Positions 44,641 through 53,680 of a DNA stretch of 64,000 nt are shown here, one piece after another. The translations under genes and the position numbers were made by a program. The stretch comes from Sphingomonas sp. LM7. GTDB lineage: Bacteria; Pseudomonadota; Alphaproteobacteria; Sphingomonadales; Sphingomonadaceae. Below the pieces are notes generated by a model, which did no database searches, was not told the origin of the DNA, and saw nothing but the letters and a program-made list of their open reading frames with translations. The DNA lies in the NCBI RefSeq assembly GCF_002002925.1, contig NZ_CP019511.1:1984001-2048000 (forward strand), read 5' to 3'. Numbering within the stretch: the first letter of the stretch is position 1; every line of letters starts with the position of its first letter.

Positions 44641-45553
44641 ATAAACGCGCTTCACCGCAGATTCGCTTCAGCCGGTCGCTGAGGAATTCGATCAGCGCCT
44701 CGACTCGCGCAGGACGCAATGTGCCCGGCGGCGTCAGCAAATGCAGCCCCGCCGCGCCGACCGCCCAGTCGCTAAGCACTGACTCCAGCCGCCCGGCGGC
44801 GATATCCTCGGCCACTAGGAAGTCGGGCAGGCGCGCGACGCCCAATCCCGCGCGTAAGGCGGGCAGCATCGCATCGCCATTGTCGGTGCGGATCGGTCCG
44901 TCGATCCGGACGACCGCCTCCTCGCCGCCCGCGCGGCGAAAGCGCCACACATCGGGGGTGGCGGTGTTGGTATAGACGAAGCAGGCATGCGTCGCGAGAT
45001 CGGCCGGATGGCGCGGTCGCCCGACGCGATCGAAATAGGCGGGCGACGCGACGATGTGCCCGGTGACCGGCCCCAGCCGCCGCGCGCGCAGCGAAGAGTC
45101 CGGCAGTTCGGCGATGCGCAGCGCGATGTCGATCCCCTCGCCGACGATGTCGACGAACGCGTCCGAGAGGCGCAGATCGACCTTGATCCCCGGATGCAAC
45201 GCCATGAAGTCTGCCAGCGCCGGCGCGACCGCCTGGATGCCGAAGGTCAGCGGCGCCGCGACGCGCACCAGCCCGGCCGGCGCGCTCGCGGATTCGAACG
45301 CCGCCTCCTCGGCTGCTTCGCCTTCGGAACGGATACGCTGGGCGTGATCGGCAAGCGCACGGCCGCTGTCGGTCAGCGTCAGCCGCCGCGAGGTGCGATG
45401 GAACAGCGACGTCCCCAGTCGCGCCTCGAGCCGGGTGATCGCCTTCGACACCGTCGCCTTGGATACCGCCAGCGCGTCCGCCGCGCCGCTGAACGAGCGA
45501 TGCTCGACCACGGCGGCGAAGATCGCCCAGGCTTCGAAATCGGGTAGCTTCAT
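44639..45553 (-). CDS. LysR-family transcriptional regulator
   Basis: A 304-residue LysR regulator. The N-terminal winged HTH is AWAIFAAVVEHRSFSGAADA with LAVSKATVSKAITRLEARLG and LFHRTSRRLTLTDSG. The periplasmic-binding-protein-like effector domain follows (VRVAAPLTFGIQAVAPALAD). It is of the CrgA/AaeR-like group. ATG 45553 is preferred to the in-frame TTG 45559. It is divergent from the pirin gene, and a repeated GTTTCC operator lies between them, so it probably controls pirin (and wrbA). Confidence 0.92.
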   Translation of the reverse strand: MKLPDFEAWAIFAAVVEHRSFSGAADALAVSKATVSKAITRLEARLGTSLFHRTSRRLTLTDSGRALADHAQRIRSEGEAAEEAAFESASAPAGLVRVAAPLTFGIQAVAPALADFMALHPGIKVDLRLSDAFVDIVGEGIDIALRIAELPDSSLRARRLGPVTGHIVASPAYFDRVGRPRHPADLATHACFVYTNTATPDVWRFRRAGGEEAVVRIDGPIRTDNGDAMLPALRAGLGVARLPDFLVAEDIAAGRLESVLSDWAVGAAGLHLLTPPGTLRPARVEALIEFLSDRLKRICGEARL

Positions 45554-45568
45554 TCCCAATGCGTATCA

Positions 45569-45596
45569 TGGAAACGATCGGTTTCCAACGTTTCCA
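45569..45596. promoter_or_regulatory. Operator-like triple GGAAAC/GTTTCC site
   Basis: TGGAAAC-GATCG-GTTTCCA is an interrupted palindrome (45569-45587), followed two bases later by a third half-site, GTTTCCA (45590-45596). It lies in the 97-bp LysR-pirin divergent region, 16 bases from the lysR start, consistent with autoregulation. Confidence 0.65.
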
Positions 45597-45650
45597 TTTA
45601 CGGCATGATCCCGTTCCCTATCTTGGCACCAACACCAAGGGAGATCAGCG

Positions 45651-46349
45651 ATGATCGAGAAACGCACTTTTGAAAGCCTCGGCCATGCCGACCATGGCTG
45701 GCTCAATGCCCGCCACCATTTCAGCTTCGCCGATTATTATGATCCGGCCCGCACGAGCTGGGGCTCGCTCCGCGTGTGGAACGACGACGAGATCGCCGCG
45801 AACAGCGGTTTCCCGGCGCATCCGCACCAGAATATGGAGATCATCACCTATGTCCGCTCGGGTGCGATCACCCATCAGGACTCGCTGGGCAACAAAGGCC
45901 GCACCGAGGCCGGCGACGTCCAGGTGATGAGCGCAGGCAACGGCGTGCGCCACTCCGAATATAATCTCGAGCCCGAGACCACGCGCATCTTCCAGATCTG
46001 GATCGTGCCGCGCGAGGCCGGCGGCCAGCCGAGCTGGGGCGCCAAGCCCTTCCCCAAGGGCGACCGTTCGGGGAAGTTCGTCACGCTCGCCTCGGGTTTC
46101 GAAGGCGATGACGAGGCGCTGCCGATCCGGGCCAATGCCCGGGTCCTGGGCGCGACACTCAAGGCCGGCGAAAGCGTCGAGCACAGCATCGGTGACGGTC
46201 GCCACGTTTACCTCGTCCCCGCCGTCGGCGCAGTCGAGATCGACGGCGAGCGCATCGACACCCGCGACGGCGCGGCGCTCTCGGGCGGCCAGACCGTGAC
46301 GATCAAGGCACTCGAAGACGCCGAGATCGTCCTGGTCGACGCCGAATAA
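45651..46349 (+). CDS. Pirin family protein (bicupin, YhhW-like)
   Basis: A 232-residue bicupin of the bacterial pirin/quercetinase (YhhW) type. The N-terminal [23 protein letters not shown] region is followed by metal-binding His residues in [15 protein letters not shown] and the matching [13 protein letters not shown]. The short C-terminal cupin is [22 protein letters not shown]. Some members have quercetin 2,3-dioxygenase activity; others respond to oxidative stress. wrbA follows 58 bp downstream past a hairpin. The LysR gene is divergent. Confidence 0.93.
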   Translation: MIEKRTFESLGHADHGWLNARHHFSFADYYDPARTSWGSLRVWNDDEIAANSGFPAHPHQNMEIITYVRSGAITHQDSLGNKGRTEAGDVQVMSAGNGVRHSEYNLEPETTRIFQIWIVPREAGGQPSWGAKPFPKGDRSGKFVTLASGFEGDDEALPIRANARVLGATLKAGESVEHSIGDGRHVYLVPAVGAVEIDGERIDTRDGAALSGGQTVTIKALEDAEIVLVDAE

Positions 46350-46357
46350 TCAAACTT

Positions 46358-46384
46358 CGCCCCTCCCTCGACCGGGGAGGGGCG
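46358..46384. terminator. Hairpin between pirin gene and wrbA
   Basis: A perfect ten-base stem, CGCCCCTCCC/GGGAGGGGCG, with a seven-base loop, followed by CCTTCTTC. It could attenuate read-through from pirin to wrbA, which are co-directional. Confidence 0.65.
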
Positions 46385-46407
46385 CCTTCTTCAAAGGGAA
46401 CGCCACC

Positions 46408-47010
46408 ATGTCCAAGATCCTCGTCCTCTATTATTCGTCCTACGGCCACCTCGCGAAGATGGCCGATGCCGTCGCCGAGGGCGCGCGCAGCGCCGGCGCG
46501 CAAGTCGATGTCCGCCGCGTTCCCGAGACCGCGCCCGCCGAAGTCGCGGCCGCATCGGGCTTCGTCGCCGATCATAGCCATCCGGTGCTCGAGGACGTCA
46601 ACGAGCTCGCCAACTATGACGGCATCATCGTCGGCGCGCCGACTCGCTTCGGCCGGATGTCGAGCCAGATGGCGAGCTTCTGGGATCGTGCCGGCGGCGT
46701 CTGGTTCCAGGGCCAGCTCAACGGCAAGGTCGGCGGCGCCTTTACGTCAACTGCTTCGCAGCATGGCGGTCAGGAAACCACGCTCTTCTCGATCATCACC
46801 AACCTGCTCCACTTCGGCCTGACGATCGTCGGGCTCGACTATGGATTCCAGGGGCAGGCCGGCGTCGACGAGGTCAAGGGCGGCTCGCCCTATGGCGCGA
46901 CGACGATCGCCGATGGCGACGGCAGCCGCCTGCCGAGCCAGGTCGAACTGGACGGCGCGCGCTATCAGGGCCGCCGCATCGCCGAGGTGGCCAACAAGCT
47001 CGCGGCCTGA
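46408..47010 (+). CDS. wrbA: NAD(P)H:quinone oxidoreductase, type IV
   Basis: A 200-residue flavodoxin-fold WrbA that reduces quinones by two electrons, protecting against redox cycling. The FMN-phosphate loop is [17 protein letters not shown]. The WrbA-specific [20 protein letters not shown] and [15 protein letters not shown] segments are present. The terminal part contains [20 protein letters not shown] good SD (aaaggga) precedes ATG 46408. Its pairing with pirin under a LysR regulator suggests an electrophile or quinone stress response. Confidence 0.96.
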   Translation: MSKILVLYYSSYGHLAKMADAVAEGARSAGAQVDVRRVPETAPAEVAAASGFVADHSHPVLEDVNELANYDGIIVGAPTRFGRMSSQMASFWDRAGGVWFQGQLNGKVGGAFTSTASQHGGQETTLFSIITNLLHFGLTIVGLDYGFQGQAGVDEVKGGSPYGATTIADGDGSRLPSQVELDGARYQGRRIAEVANKLAA

Positions 47011-47059
47011 CCGCGCATGCGAGCCGCGTAACAGCCCTCTCCCTGCGCGGCTCGAACGA

Positions 47060-47099
47060 AGCGGCGGTTCGGCGAAAGCCGGACCGCCGCTTTCCGTTT
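47060..47099 (+). terminator. Terminator after wrbA
   Basis: The stem AGCGGCGGTTCGGC pairs with GCCGGACCGCCGCT (one G-U) around a GAAA tetraloop and is followed by TTCCGTTT. It is a strong intrinsic terminator. Confidence 0.85.
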
Positions 47100-47115
47100 G
47101 GGCGGACTGCTCTAT

Positions 47116-47775
47116 ATGCGGGCCATGCTCCATGACCGCGTACTCTTCATCGACGGCGAAGCGATGGTGATCGACAAGCCCGCCGGCCTGCCGGTCGATC
47201 GCCCGCGCGACCGCTCGCAAAGCCTGGAGGACATGCTCGAGCAGCTGACCTTCGGCTTCCAGCGCCTGCCCCTGCCCGTCCACCGGCTCGACCGCGATAC
47301 CAGCGGATGCCTGTTGCTCGCGCGCAATCCCAAGGCGCACAAGCGCTTCGGCCAGGCGTTCGAAGCCGGCACCGTGGTCAAGCGCTATGTCGCGATCCTC
47401 GAAGGCGAACCCGCCGACGAGGAAGGCGCGATCGACCTGCCGCTGATCAAGATCTCCACCGAGGAGGAAGGCTGGCGGATGACCGGCGCCAATAACGGCA
47501 AGCCCGCGCGCACGCGCTGGCAGGTGCTCGAGCGCAGGAACGGCCGGGCGATGCTCGCCTTCTTCCCCGAGACCGGCCGCACCCACCAGATACGTGTCCA
47601 CGCCGCCGAGGGCCTCGGCCTGCCGATCGTCGGAGACCCGGTCTATGGCAAGGGCGGCCCCGCCGTGATGCTCCACGCCGCCGCGCTGACCATCCCGCGC
47701 GAAGGCAAGCCCGACATCCACGCCGAAGCGCCGCTGCCGCTGCGCTTCGGCAATATCGGCTTCGGCCGTGGCTGA
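47116..47775 (+). CDS. RluA-family RNA pseudouridine synthase
   Basis: A ~219-residue RluA-type pseudouridine synthase without an S4 domain. The catalytic motif is HRLDRDTSGCLLLARN (Asp nucleophile). Other motifs are VIDKPAGLPV at the N-terminus and GRTHQIRVHAAEGLGLPIVGD. Its small size and missing S4 domain suggest a tRNA or single-site rRNA target, but the target is not determinable. Starts at TTG 47098, ATG 47116 and ATG 47125 are all possible; 47116 is a compromise. Its end overlaps arfB. Confidence 0.9.
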   Translation: MRAMLHDRVLFIDGEAMVIDKPAGLPVDRPRDRSQSLEDMLEQLTFGFQRLPLPVHRLDRDTSGCLLLARNPKAHKRFGQAFEAGTVVKRYVAILEGEPADEEGAIDLPLIKISTEEEGWRMTGANNGKPARTRWQVLERRNGRAMLAFFPETGRTHQIRVHAAEGLGLPIVGDPVYGKGGPAVMLHAAALTIPREGKPDIHAEAPLPLRFGNIGFGRG

Positions 47776-48169
47776 TCTGCCCGACGAGGCGATCGTCGAG
47801 GAGAAGTTCCTCGCCGCCTCCGGCCCGGGCGGCCAGAACGTCAACAAGGTCGCGACCGCGGTCCAGCTGCGGATCAACGTGTTCGCGCTCGGCCTGCCGC
47901 CTTATGCCTATCAGCAGCTCAAGACGCTGGCGGGCACCAAGATGACCGCCGCGGGCGAGCTGGTGATCACCGCGCGCAAGTTCCGCACCCAGGACGCCAA
48001 CCGCAGCGATGCCCGCGAGCGGGTCGCCGAGCTGATCGACAAGGCACTCGAACGCCAGGCGAGGCGCGTGAAGACCAAGCCGAGCAAGGGAGCGAAGGCG
48101 CGGCGTGTGGACGAAAAGAAGGGCCGCAGCGAGGTGAAAGCGGGACGCGGACGGGTGCGGTTCGACTGA
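47768..48169 (+). CDS. arfB: Alternative ribosome-rescue factor ArfB (YaeJ)
   Basis: A 133-residue ArfB/ICT1-type peptidyl-tRNA hydrolase that frees ribosomes stalled on non-stop mRNA. The GGQ catalytic motif is in ASGPGGQNVNKVATAVQLR, and the C-terminal basic tail (KTKPSKGAKARRVDEKKG) is the part that enters the empty mRNA channel. The start is GTG 47768, overlapping the upstream pseudouridine synthase gene by eight bases. Confidence 0.94.
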   Translation: MADLPDEAIVEEKFLAASGPGGQNVNKVATAVQLRINVFALGLPPYAYQQLKTLAGTKMTAAGELVITARKFRTQDANRSDARERVAELIDKALERQARRVKTKPSKGAKARRVDEKKGRSEVKAGRGRVRFD

Positions 48170-48218
48170 ACCTTCCCGCCCGTCGGGAATGGGAGGTCGG
48201 ATCGCGCCGCGCGATCCT

Positions 48219-48239
48219 CGATCATGCGGGGCATGATCG
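48219..48239. terminator. Hairpin after arfB
   Basis: The perfect nine-base inverted repeat CGATCATGC/GCATGATCG with a three-base loop lies ~50 bp beyond arfB. There is no T-run. The rest of the 245-bp spacer to 48414 contains other small palindromic pieces but no gene. Confidence 0.5.
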
Positions 48240-48414
48240 TCCTCGCACTGGCTGCGCAGACTTAGATCGGCTTCTGGCCTTAGTCGGAGCTGGGTGAGGG
48301 GATCACCCTATCGAGAGCGCATCCCCTCGTCCAACCTCCGCTAGGCAGCAAGCTGCCAAGCTGCGGTATCCTTCTCCCTCTGGAGAAGGTTTACCCATTC
48401 GCTATATACCGCTC

Positions 48415-48900
48415 ATGTACAGCTTCGACATCGCCGCCGGCTCCAAGTCCGAACTCTATCGCGACCTCGCTGCCGCGCTCGACGCGCTCACCGCCGACGA
48501 GCCTGACGCGATCGCCAACATGGCCAATGTATCGGCGCTGATCGGTCAATATCTGCCCGATCTCAACTGGTCCGGCTTCTACCGCAATGTCGGCGACGAG
48601 CTCGTCCTCGGCCCCTTCCAGGGCAAGGCCGCCTGCATCCGTATTCCGTTCGGCAAGGGCGTGTGCGGCGCCGCTGCGGCGACGCGCGAGACGCAGCTGG
48701 TCGAGGACGTCCACGCCTTTCCCGGCCACATCGCCTGCGATGCTGCCAGCCGCTCCGAGCTGGTCGTTCCGATCGTCCACCAGGGTGCGCTGCTCGGGGT
48801 GCTCGATCTCGACAGTCCGCTGCCCGCGCGGTTCGATGCCGGCGACGCCGCTGGCTGCGAGGCGCTGATGCGGATCCTCGCGCCTAGGCTGGTCGGGTGA
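48415..48900 (+). CDS. msrC: GAF-domain free methionine-(R)-sulfoxide reductase
   Basis: A 161-residue single-GAF protein of the fRMsr (YebR) family, which reduces free Met-R-sulfoxide using thioredoxin. The N-terminal part includes YLPDLNWSGFYRNVGDELVL. The three catalytic Cys residues are in KAACIRIPFGKGVCGAAAAT and PGHIACDAASRSELVVPI, and the GAF end is GVLDLDSPLPARFDAGDA. The length is typical. It is monocistronic as far as can be seen. The identity is strong; the gene symbol is by family convention. Confidence 0.92.
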   Translation: MYSFDIAAGSKSELYRDLAAALDALTADEPDAIANMANVSALIGQYLPDLNWSGFYRNVGDELVLGPFQGKAACIRIPFGKGVCGAAAATRETQLVEDVHAFPGHIACDAASRSELVVPIVHQGALLGVLDLDSPLPARFDAGDAAGCEALMRILAPRLVG

Positions 48901-49027
48901 ATCTCGCGATGATACGCTGCCCCGCATTGGGACAGGTTTGAGCCGCGCGCGCGATTTCGTGCACGCGGCGTAACGGTTACTTCTTCGTTAAGCGCAGGCA
49001 GCGGCCTGCAAGAAGGAGTATGACGAA

Positions 49028-49924
49028 GTGCGCAGCTATTGGTTGGCAGCGGCGGTGATCGCCGGGGTTGCGGGCGCGACGCCCGCCACGGCGCAGCGCG
49101 TGTGGCAGGACGGCCGCTGGGTCGTCATGCCGCGGACCTCGGCGCCAATGGTGGCGCGGACCAATCCGCATCGCTGGTCGATGCGCGACGGGCGATGGGA
49201 CGCGGGCTATCGCGCGCCGGGCGGCTGGAACAGCTATCGCAGGCTCCATCGCGGCGCGACGCTGCCGGGCTATTGGCGTGGTGCCGATTTCCGCGTTCAG
49301 GACTATCTGAGCTTCGGTCTCGCCGCGCCGCCCCACGGCTATTCGTGGGTGCGCTATTATGACGACGCAGTGCTCGTCGATCAGGAAGGCAGCGTCTGGG
49401 ATTCGCGCGACGGCATTGCCTGGGGCGGCGCGGTCGCTGCAGCGAGCGCAAGCGCAGGCTACGCCGTCGCGGACAGCCGGGCCGGCGTCGGCGCGGGCTA
49501 TCCTGCGCCGCGGATCGAGCCGGTCGATCCCGACGACTATTATGACGGCGGCTATGACGATGGCCCGCCACCCCCGCCCTATGACGCGCCCCCGCCGCCG
49601 CGTCCCTATGACGACGACGATCGCGAACCCTATCGCGGTCCCTATCCCGGCGGCGATCGCGGGCCGATCGCGCCGCCGCCGCCCGCCGTCCACTATGCGC
49701 AGCCGCCCGCTTGTCCGCAGGTCTGCCCAAGCGGCTATCCCGCCGGCATGACGTGGCAGAACGGCACCTGGGTCGGCAGCTATGGTGGCTATGCCGGGAC
49801 CACGACCACCGTCGTCGTGATCCCCGCGGTGACCACCACCACGACCGTCACGGAATATGTCGAGCGCTCCTACGCACGCCGCCCTACCAAGCGCCTGCTC
49901 CGCAAGAAGTGCGCCTGCCGCTGA
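49028..49924 (+). CDS. RcnB-family secreted protein with Pro/Tyr/Asp-rich region
   Basis: A 298-residue exported protein. The signal peptide is LAAAVIAGVAGATPATAQ. The RcnB-type domain has the motif LPGYWRGADFRVQDYLSF and PHGYSWVRYYDDAVLVDQ. RcnB in E. coli helps nickel/cobalt homeostasis, but most homologues are untested. Residues ~165-235 are low complexity with Asp-Asp-Tyr, PPPPPY and PRPYDDDD runs. A Thr/Val stretch (TTTTVVVIPAVTTTTTVTEY) and a basic Cys-containing end (LLRKKCACR) follow. The start is GTG 49028 with aaggag upstream; a nearer ATG at 49020 is in another frame. Confidence 0.78.
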   Translation: MRSYWLAAAVIAGVAGATPATAQRVWQDGRWVVMPRTSAPMVARTNPHRWSMRDGRWDAGYRAPGGWNSYRRLHRGATLPGYWRGADFRVQDYLSFGLAAPPHGYSWVRYYDDAVLVDQEGSVWDSRDGIAWGGAVAAASASAGYAVADSRAGVGAGYPAPRIEPVDPDDYYDGGYDDGPPPPPYDAPPPPRPYDDDDREPYRGPYPGGDRGPIAPPPPAVHYAQPPACPQVCPSGYPAGMTWQNGTWVGSYGGYAGTTTTVVVIPAVTTTTTVTEYVERSYARRPTKRLLRKKCACR

Positions 49925-49930
49925 GCTAAA

Positions 49931-50098
49931 ACTCCCCCTCCCTGCAAGGGAGGGGATCAAGGGTTGGTATATCAAGGATTGGCATAGCGTCGGACGAGGC
50001 TCGATGCCTCGGCCGCGCTTCGGTTCTTGGCGAAGAATCTTTTGAGCGCGCAGACGCGCGCACCCACCCCCTGCCGCTCCCTTTGCAGGGAGGGGAGT
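49931..50098. repeat. Interspersed repeat (family D), copy 2
   Basis: About 168 bp between the convergent RcnB-like and M28 genes. It shares TAGCGTCGGA, CTCGATGCC, TTGGCGAAGA and GCGCGCAGACGCGCGCACCC with the copy at 28276-28425. The left end is a hairpin, CCCCTCCCTGCAAGGGAGGG, and the right end ends TTGCAGGGAGGGGAG. Here it is non-coding and may act as a terminator. Confidence 0.8.
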
Positions 50099-50105
50099 TG
50101 CCAAC

Positions 50106-51392
50106 CTAGCGGCGTGCGCGTCCCCCAAAGGTCACCAGGCTTTCCGATCCGTCGGCGGCCAGCGCCGACACGCCAACGAAATTGTCGTCGACGATCACGC
50201 CCTTGAGAACCGCCTCGCTGCCCTTGACCTCGAGATGGCGCTGCCAGTCCTGCGCATCGGCGCGGCGCCAGTGGACGCGATAGCCTGACGCGCCCGGCAC
50301 CGGCTCCCATTTGACCGAGGTGTCGGTCGCCAGCGCGCCGCCGATCGTCACGCTGGCCGGGGCGGCGGGCGCCTTGGCGAGGCGGCGAAGCGTTGCGGCG
50401 TTGATCGCGGTCACCTTGGCCAGATAGGCGAAGTCCATCCGATCGACCGTATCGCCATAGACCTTGCCGCCGTCGGTGCGCAGGTCCTGGTGCTGCGCGT
50501 CGTAATTCTCGACGCCGACGCTGAAGCGCACCGCCGGATAGCCCAGCTTGAGGAACGGCGAATGATCGCCGCCGCGCCCGAACCGGTCGGGCCGGCGCAC
50601 CGCCACCACTTCGAGCCCGCGCGGGAGCCTGGCGGCGACCGCATCGACTGCCTTGGCAAGCGCGCGCGAGGGGCCGTCGTCCTCGCCGCCATCGGCGCGG
50701 CGCGCGAGTTGACCCGGGACCGGCTCGATCTCGCGAATTCCTTCGGAAAACACCCGCACCCGATCGGCAACGCGCGTGCCGCCCTGCCCGATCGTGTTGC
50801 CGACGATGTCGTTGTTGAGCACCGCGGTGACGGTCCAGCCGCGCTCCTTGGCAGTCTCGGCAAGCAGCGTCCCGCCGAACAGCCCCTGCTCCTCGCCCGA
50901 CAGCGCGGCATAGACGATCGTCGCGTCGAACTTTTCCTTCGACAGGATCCGCGCCGCCTCGAGCACGAGCGCGACGCCCGAAGCATCGTCATTGGCGCCC
51001 GGCGCATCCGACGTCGCGTCCATCACATCGGTCACGCGGCTGTCGATATGCCCCATCACGATGACGACGCGCTTCGAGTCGCGCCCGGGCTGGAAGCCGA
51101 GCACGTCGACCACTTCTACGCCCTTGGGCGCGCGGTCGTTGGTGAAGGTCCGCGCGACGTTCGCCACTTCGATGCAGCGTCCACACCCCTCGCCGATCCG
51201 CCCAAGCTCGCTCGCAAACCAGCGCCGCGCCGCGCCGATGCCGCGTGTGGGATGGTCGGCATCGGAAAGCGTGTGCCGTGTGCCGAAGCTGACGAGTTTC
51301 TCGACATCGGCCTTGAGCCGGGCGGGGCTAGGCGATTCCTGCGCGGCAGCAGGGGTGGCAAGCAAGGCGAGCGAAGCGAGGAGGATGCGCAT
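50106..51392 (-). CDS. Secreted M28-family zinc aminopeptidase
   Basis: A 428-residue exported peptidase with signal peptide LLASLALLATPAAAQ. The M28 metal site is visible: His in VVIVMGHIDSRV, Asp in PGANDDASGVALVLEAA, the Glu-Glu pair in AALSGEEQGLFGG, Asp in NNDIVGNT and a His near FGRGGDHSPFLKLG. The last ~85 residues form a fibronectin-III-like domain (PASVTIGGALATDTSVKWEP, GYRVHWRRADAQDWQ). It probably cleaves N-terminal residues from peptides in the periplasm. The repeat at its 3' end separates it from the convergent RcnB-like gene. Confidence 0.92.
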   Translation of the reverse strand: MRILLASLALLATPAAAQESPSPARLKADVEKLVSFGTRHTLSDADHPTRGIGAARRWFASELGRIGEGCGRCIEVANVARTFTNDRAPKGVEVVDVLGFQPGRDSKRVVIVMGHIDSRVTDVMDATSDAPGANDDASGVALVLEAARILSKEKFDATIVYAALSGEEQGLFGGTLLAETAKERGWTVTAVLNNDIVGNTIGQGGTRVADRVRVFSEGIREIEPVPGQLARRADGGEDDGPSRALAKAVDAVAARLPRGLEVVAVRRPDRFGRGGDHSPFLKLGYPAVRFSVGVENYDAQHQDLRTDGGKVYGDTVDRMDFAYLAKVTAINAATLRRLAKAPAAPASVTIGGALATDTSVKWEPVPGASGYRVHWRRADAQDWQRHLEVKGSEAVLKGVIVDDNFVGVSALAADGSESLVTFGGRARR

Positions 51393-51437
51393 GACGCAGG
51401 AGTGACGTGGTCTGTTCGACCGGTCAATCTACTCTAC

Positions 51438-51543
51438 CGTCACCCCGGCCTTGTGCCGGGGGCCACGGTGCCGCGCTCGAATGCCTCGACCTCTCGTCTG
51501 ACGGTTGCCGCCTCGTGGACCCCGGCCCGAGGCCGGGGTGACG
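51438..51543. repeat. 106-bp palindromic repeat (family C), copy 1
   Basis: Inverted ends, CGTCACCCCGGCC... and ...GGCCGGGGTGACG, enclose an internal hairpin CCCCGGC-N5-GCCGGGG and the block CCACGGTGCCGCGC. The copy at 56327-56432 has the same length. It lies between the M28 gene and the universal stress gene. Confidence 0.85.
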
Positions 51544-51551
51544 CATAGAGA

Positions 51552-52007
51552 TTAACTCAAGCGGTCGATCGCCGCCACGTCGAGCGAGCCCGGAATGATC
51601 ATCACCGGCACGCTCAGCGTCCCGGCATCCGCGCCGGTGAAGTGCGACACCAAAGTCCCAGGCGGCCCGCTCGCCGCGGCGCCGAGCACCAGCGCGGCGA
51701 TGTCGCCGTTCGCCGCGATCATCTCCCGGACCACCTTGGCGCCGTCGCCTTCGCGCACGGTAATCGAGGGTTTGAGCCCCGATTCGGTGAACAGCGTCCC
51801 TGCGGCACGCGTCACCAGCGCCTCGGCGCGTTGCCGGCTCTCTTCCTCGATCGTCGCCATCACGCCGCCCCACTGGACGAATTCCTGCGGCGCGGTCAGC
51901 GCCAGAATCTCGACGCTGCCGCCGGTCTTCACTGCGCGCCGCGCCGCAAAGCGCAATGCGATCTCGGATTCGGGACTTTCGTCGATCACCACCAGATAGG
52001 TGCGCAT
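51552..52007 (-). CDS. Universal stress protein (UspA family)
   Basis: A 151-residue single UspA domain. The N-terminal strand and Asp are MRTYLVVIDESPESEIALRF, and the middle part is GVMATIEEESRQRAEALVTR. The nucleotide-binding loop is ALVLGAAASGPPGTLVSHF, weakly matching the G-2x-G-9x-G(S/T) ATP motif. The C-terminal strand is VPVMIIPGSLD. The frame is open 24 codons upstream, but ATG 52007 begins the domain. It is divergent from pdhC across 133 bp. Confidence 0.9.
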   Translation of the reverse strand: MRTYLVVIDESPESEIALRFAARRAVKTGGSVEILALTAPQEFVQWGGVMATIEEESRQRAEALVTRAAGTLFTESGLKPSITVREGDGAKVVREMIAANGDIAALVLGAAASGPPGTLVSHFTGADAGTLSVPVMIIPGSLDVAAIDRLS

Positions 52008-52140
52008 GGATGCATTCCCCGTTCCACGCGTTGACTGCCCCGTCATTCCCCGCCGCGCAAGCCCAAGGCCTTGACCCAAGCCCTAGCGGCGGCAAAGGGA
52101 GGACGAGCCTTTACCCCAGGGACCAACGACGGGAACCTCC

Positions 52141-53445
52141 ATGTCGATCGAAATCAAGATGCCTGCGCTTTCCCCCACGATGGAGGAGGGCACCCTCGCC
52201 AAATGGCTGGTGAAGGAAGGCGATACGGTAAAGTCCGGCGACCTCCTCGCCGAGATCGAGACCGACAAGGCCACGATGGAATTCGAAGCCGTCGATGAAG
52301 GTGTGATCGGCAAGATCAATGTCCCCGAGGGCACCGACAATGTGAAGGTCGGCACCGTGATCGCAGTGATGGCCGGCGATGGCGAGGAAGTCTCCTCCCC
52401 TGCCCCGACGCCGGCGCCTGCCCCCGCCGCGAAGGCCGAGGCCGCACCTGCCCCCGCCGCCAAGACCGAAGCTGCGCCTGCGCCGAAGCCCGCGCCGGCC
52501 AAGGCGAACGGCGCCGATTCGGGCAGCCGGGTCAAGGCGAGCCCGCTGGCCAAGCGCCTCGCCGCCGAGAAGGGCGTCGACCTCGCCTCGCTGAGCGGCT
52601 CGGGCCCCAACGGCCGAATCGTCAAGGCCGACCTGGAGGGCGCCAAGCCCGGCGCAGCGCCTGCCGCGCAACCCGCCGCTGCCGCGCCTGCCGCGACGCC
52701 TGCTCCTGCGGCCGCCGCCCCTGCCGAGCACAAGCCCGTCTGGTACGACGAGAGCATCCCGCACGAGGAAGAAAAGCTCTCCAACATCCGCAAGACGATC
52801 GCGCGCCGCCTCACCGAGTCGAAGCAGACGGTCCCGCACATCTACCTCACCGTCGATATCCGCCTCGATGCGCTGCTCAAGCTGCGCAGCGACCTCAACA
52901 AGTCGCTCGAGGCGCGCGGCGTGAAGCTTTCGGTCAACGATCTGCTGATCAAGGCGCTCGGCGTAGCGCTGATCCAGACGCCGAAGTGCAACGTCACCTA
53001 CACCGGCGACAAATTGATCAAGTACAGCCGCGCCGACGTCTCGGTGGCGGTTTCGACGCCCACCGGGCTGATCACCCCGATCATCCGCGATGCCGCAGGC
53101 GCCAGCGTCTCGGCAATCTCGACGCAGATGAAGGACCTCGCCGGCCGCGCGAAGGAAGGCAAGCTCAAGCCCGAGGAATATCAGGGCGGTACTGCCAGCA
53201 TCTCCAATATGGGCATGTTCGGCATCACCCAGTTCGATGCCGTGATCAATCCGCCCCAGGGCATGATCATGGCGATCGGCGCGGGCGAGAAGCGCCCGTA
53301 CATCATCGACGACGCGCTCGGCATCGCCACGGTGATGTCGGCGACCGGCAGCTTCGATCACCGCGCGATCGACGGTGCCGACGGGGCCGAGCTGATGAAG
53401 ACGTTCAAGGCGTTGGTCGAATCGCCGCTGGGCATGATCGCCTGA
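52141..53445 (+). CDS. pdhC: Pyruvate dehydrogenase E2, dihydrolipoamide acetyltransferase
   Basis: A 434-residue E2 that transfers the acetyl group to CoA in the PDH complex. It has one lipoyl domain with the lipoylated Lys in [18 protein letters not shown] long Ala/Pro/Lys linker follows, then the peripheral-subunit-binding domain ([32 protein letters not shown]) and the catalytic domain ([18 protein letters not shown] and the active-site [14 protein letters not shown]). E3 (lpdA) is 1.4 kb downstream on the same strand; E1 (pdhA/pdhB) is not in the window. SD gggaacctcc precedes ATG 52141. Confidence 0.96.
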   Translation: MSIEIKMPALSPTMEEGTLAKWLVKEGDTVKSGDLLAEIETDKATMEFEAVDEGVIGKINVPEGTDNVKVGTVIAVMAGDGEEVSSPAPTPAPAPAAKAEAAPAPAAKTEAAPAPKPAPAKANGADSGSRVKASPLAKRLAAEKGVDLASLSGSGPNGRIVKADLEGAKPGAAPAAQPAAAAPAATPAPAAAAPAEHKPVWYDESIPHEEEKLSNIRKTIARRLTESKQTVPHIYLTVDIRLDALLKLRSDLNKSLEARGVKLSVNDLLIKALGVALIQTPKCNVTYTGDKLIKYSRADVSVAVSTPTGLITPIIRDAAGASVSAISTQMKDLAGRAKEGKLKPEEYQGGTASISNMGMFGITQFDAVINPPQGMIMAIGAGEKRPYIIDDALGIATVMSATGSFDHRAIDGADGAELMKTFKALVESPLGMIA

Positions 53446-53452
53446 GGCGGCG

Positions 53453-53680
53453 GTGCGCGTCCTCATCGAAGTGGCGCATATCGCCATCGGCCTGATCGCC
53501 GCGACGCTGATCGCGGCCGCCGCTTCCTGGTCCTATCCGCGTGCCACCGGCGATATCTGGCTGGTGACATCGGTGGCGATGGCGCTGGTCGTGCTGATGG
53601 GAATCCGCCCGATCCGCCGCGCCTATGCGATCGATCGCGCCAAGCTGAGCCGCAAACCGAAGGACGTCGCCAATGGCTGA
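53453..53680 (+). CDS. Small two-helix membrane protein, unknown
   Basis: A 75-residue protein not assignable to a family. It has two hydrophobic helices (IAIGLIAATLIAAAASW and WLVTSVAMALVVLMGI) and a basic C-terminus (RPIRRAYAIDRAKLSRK). The start is GTG 53453, seven bases after the pdhC stop, and its end overlaps the next gene by eight bases. Its position between pdhC and the thioesterase argues that it is a real gene of this operon. Confidence 0.7.
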   Translation: MRVLIEVAHIAIGLIAATLIAAAASWSYPRATGDIWLVTSVAMALVVLMGIRPIRRAYAIDRAKLSRKPKDVANG

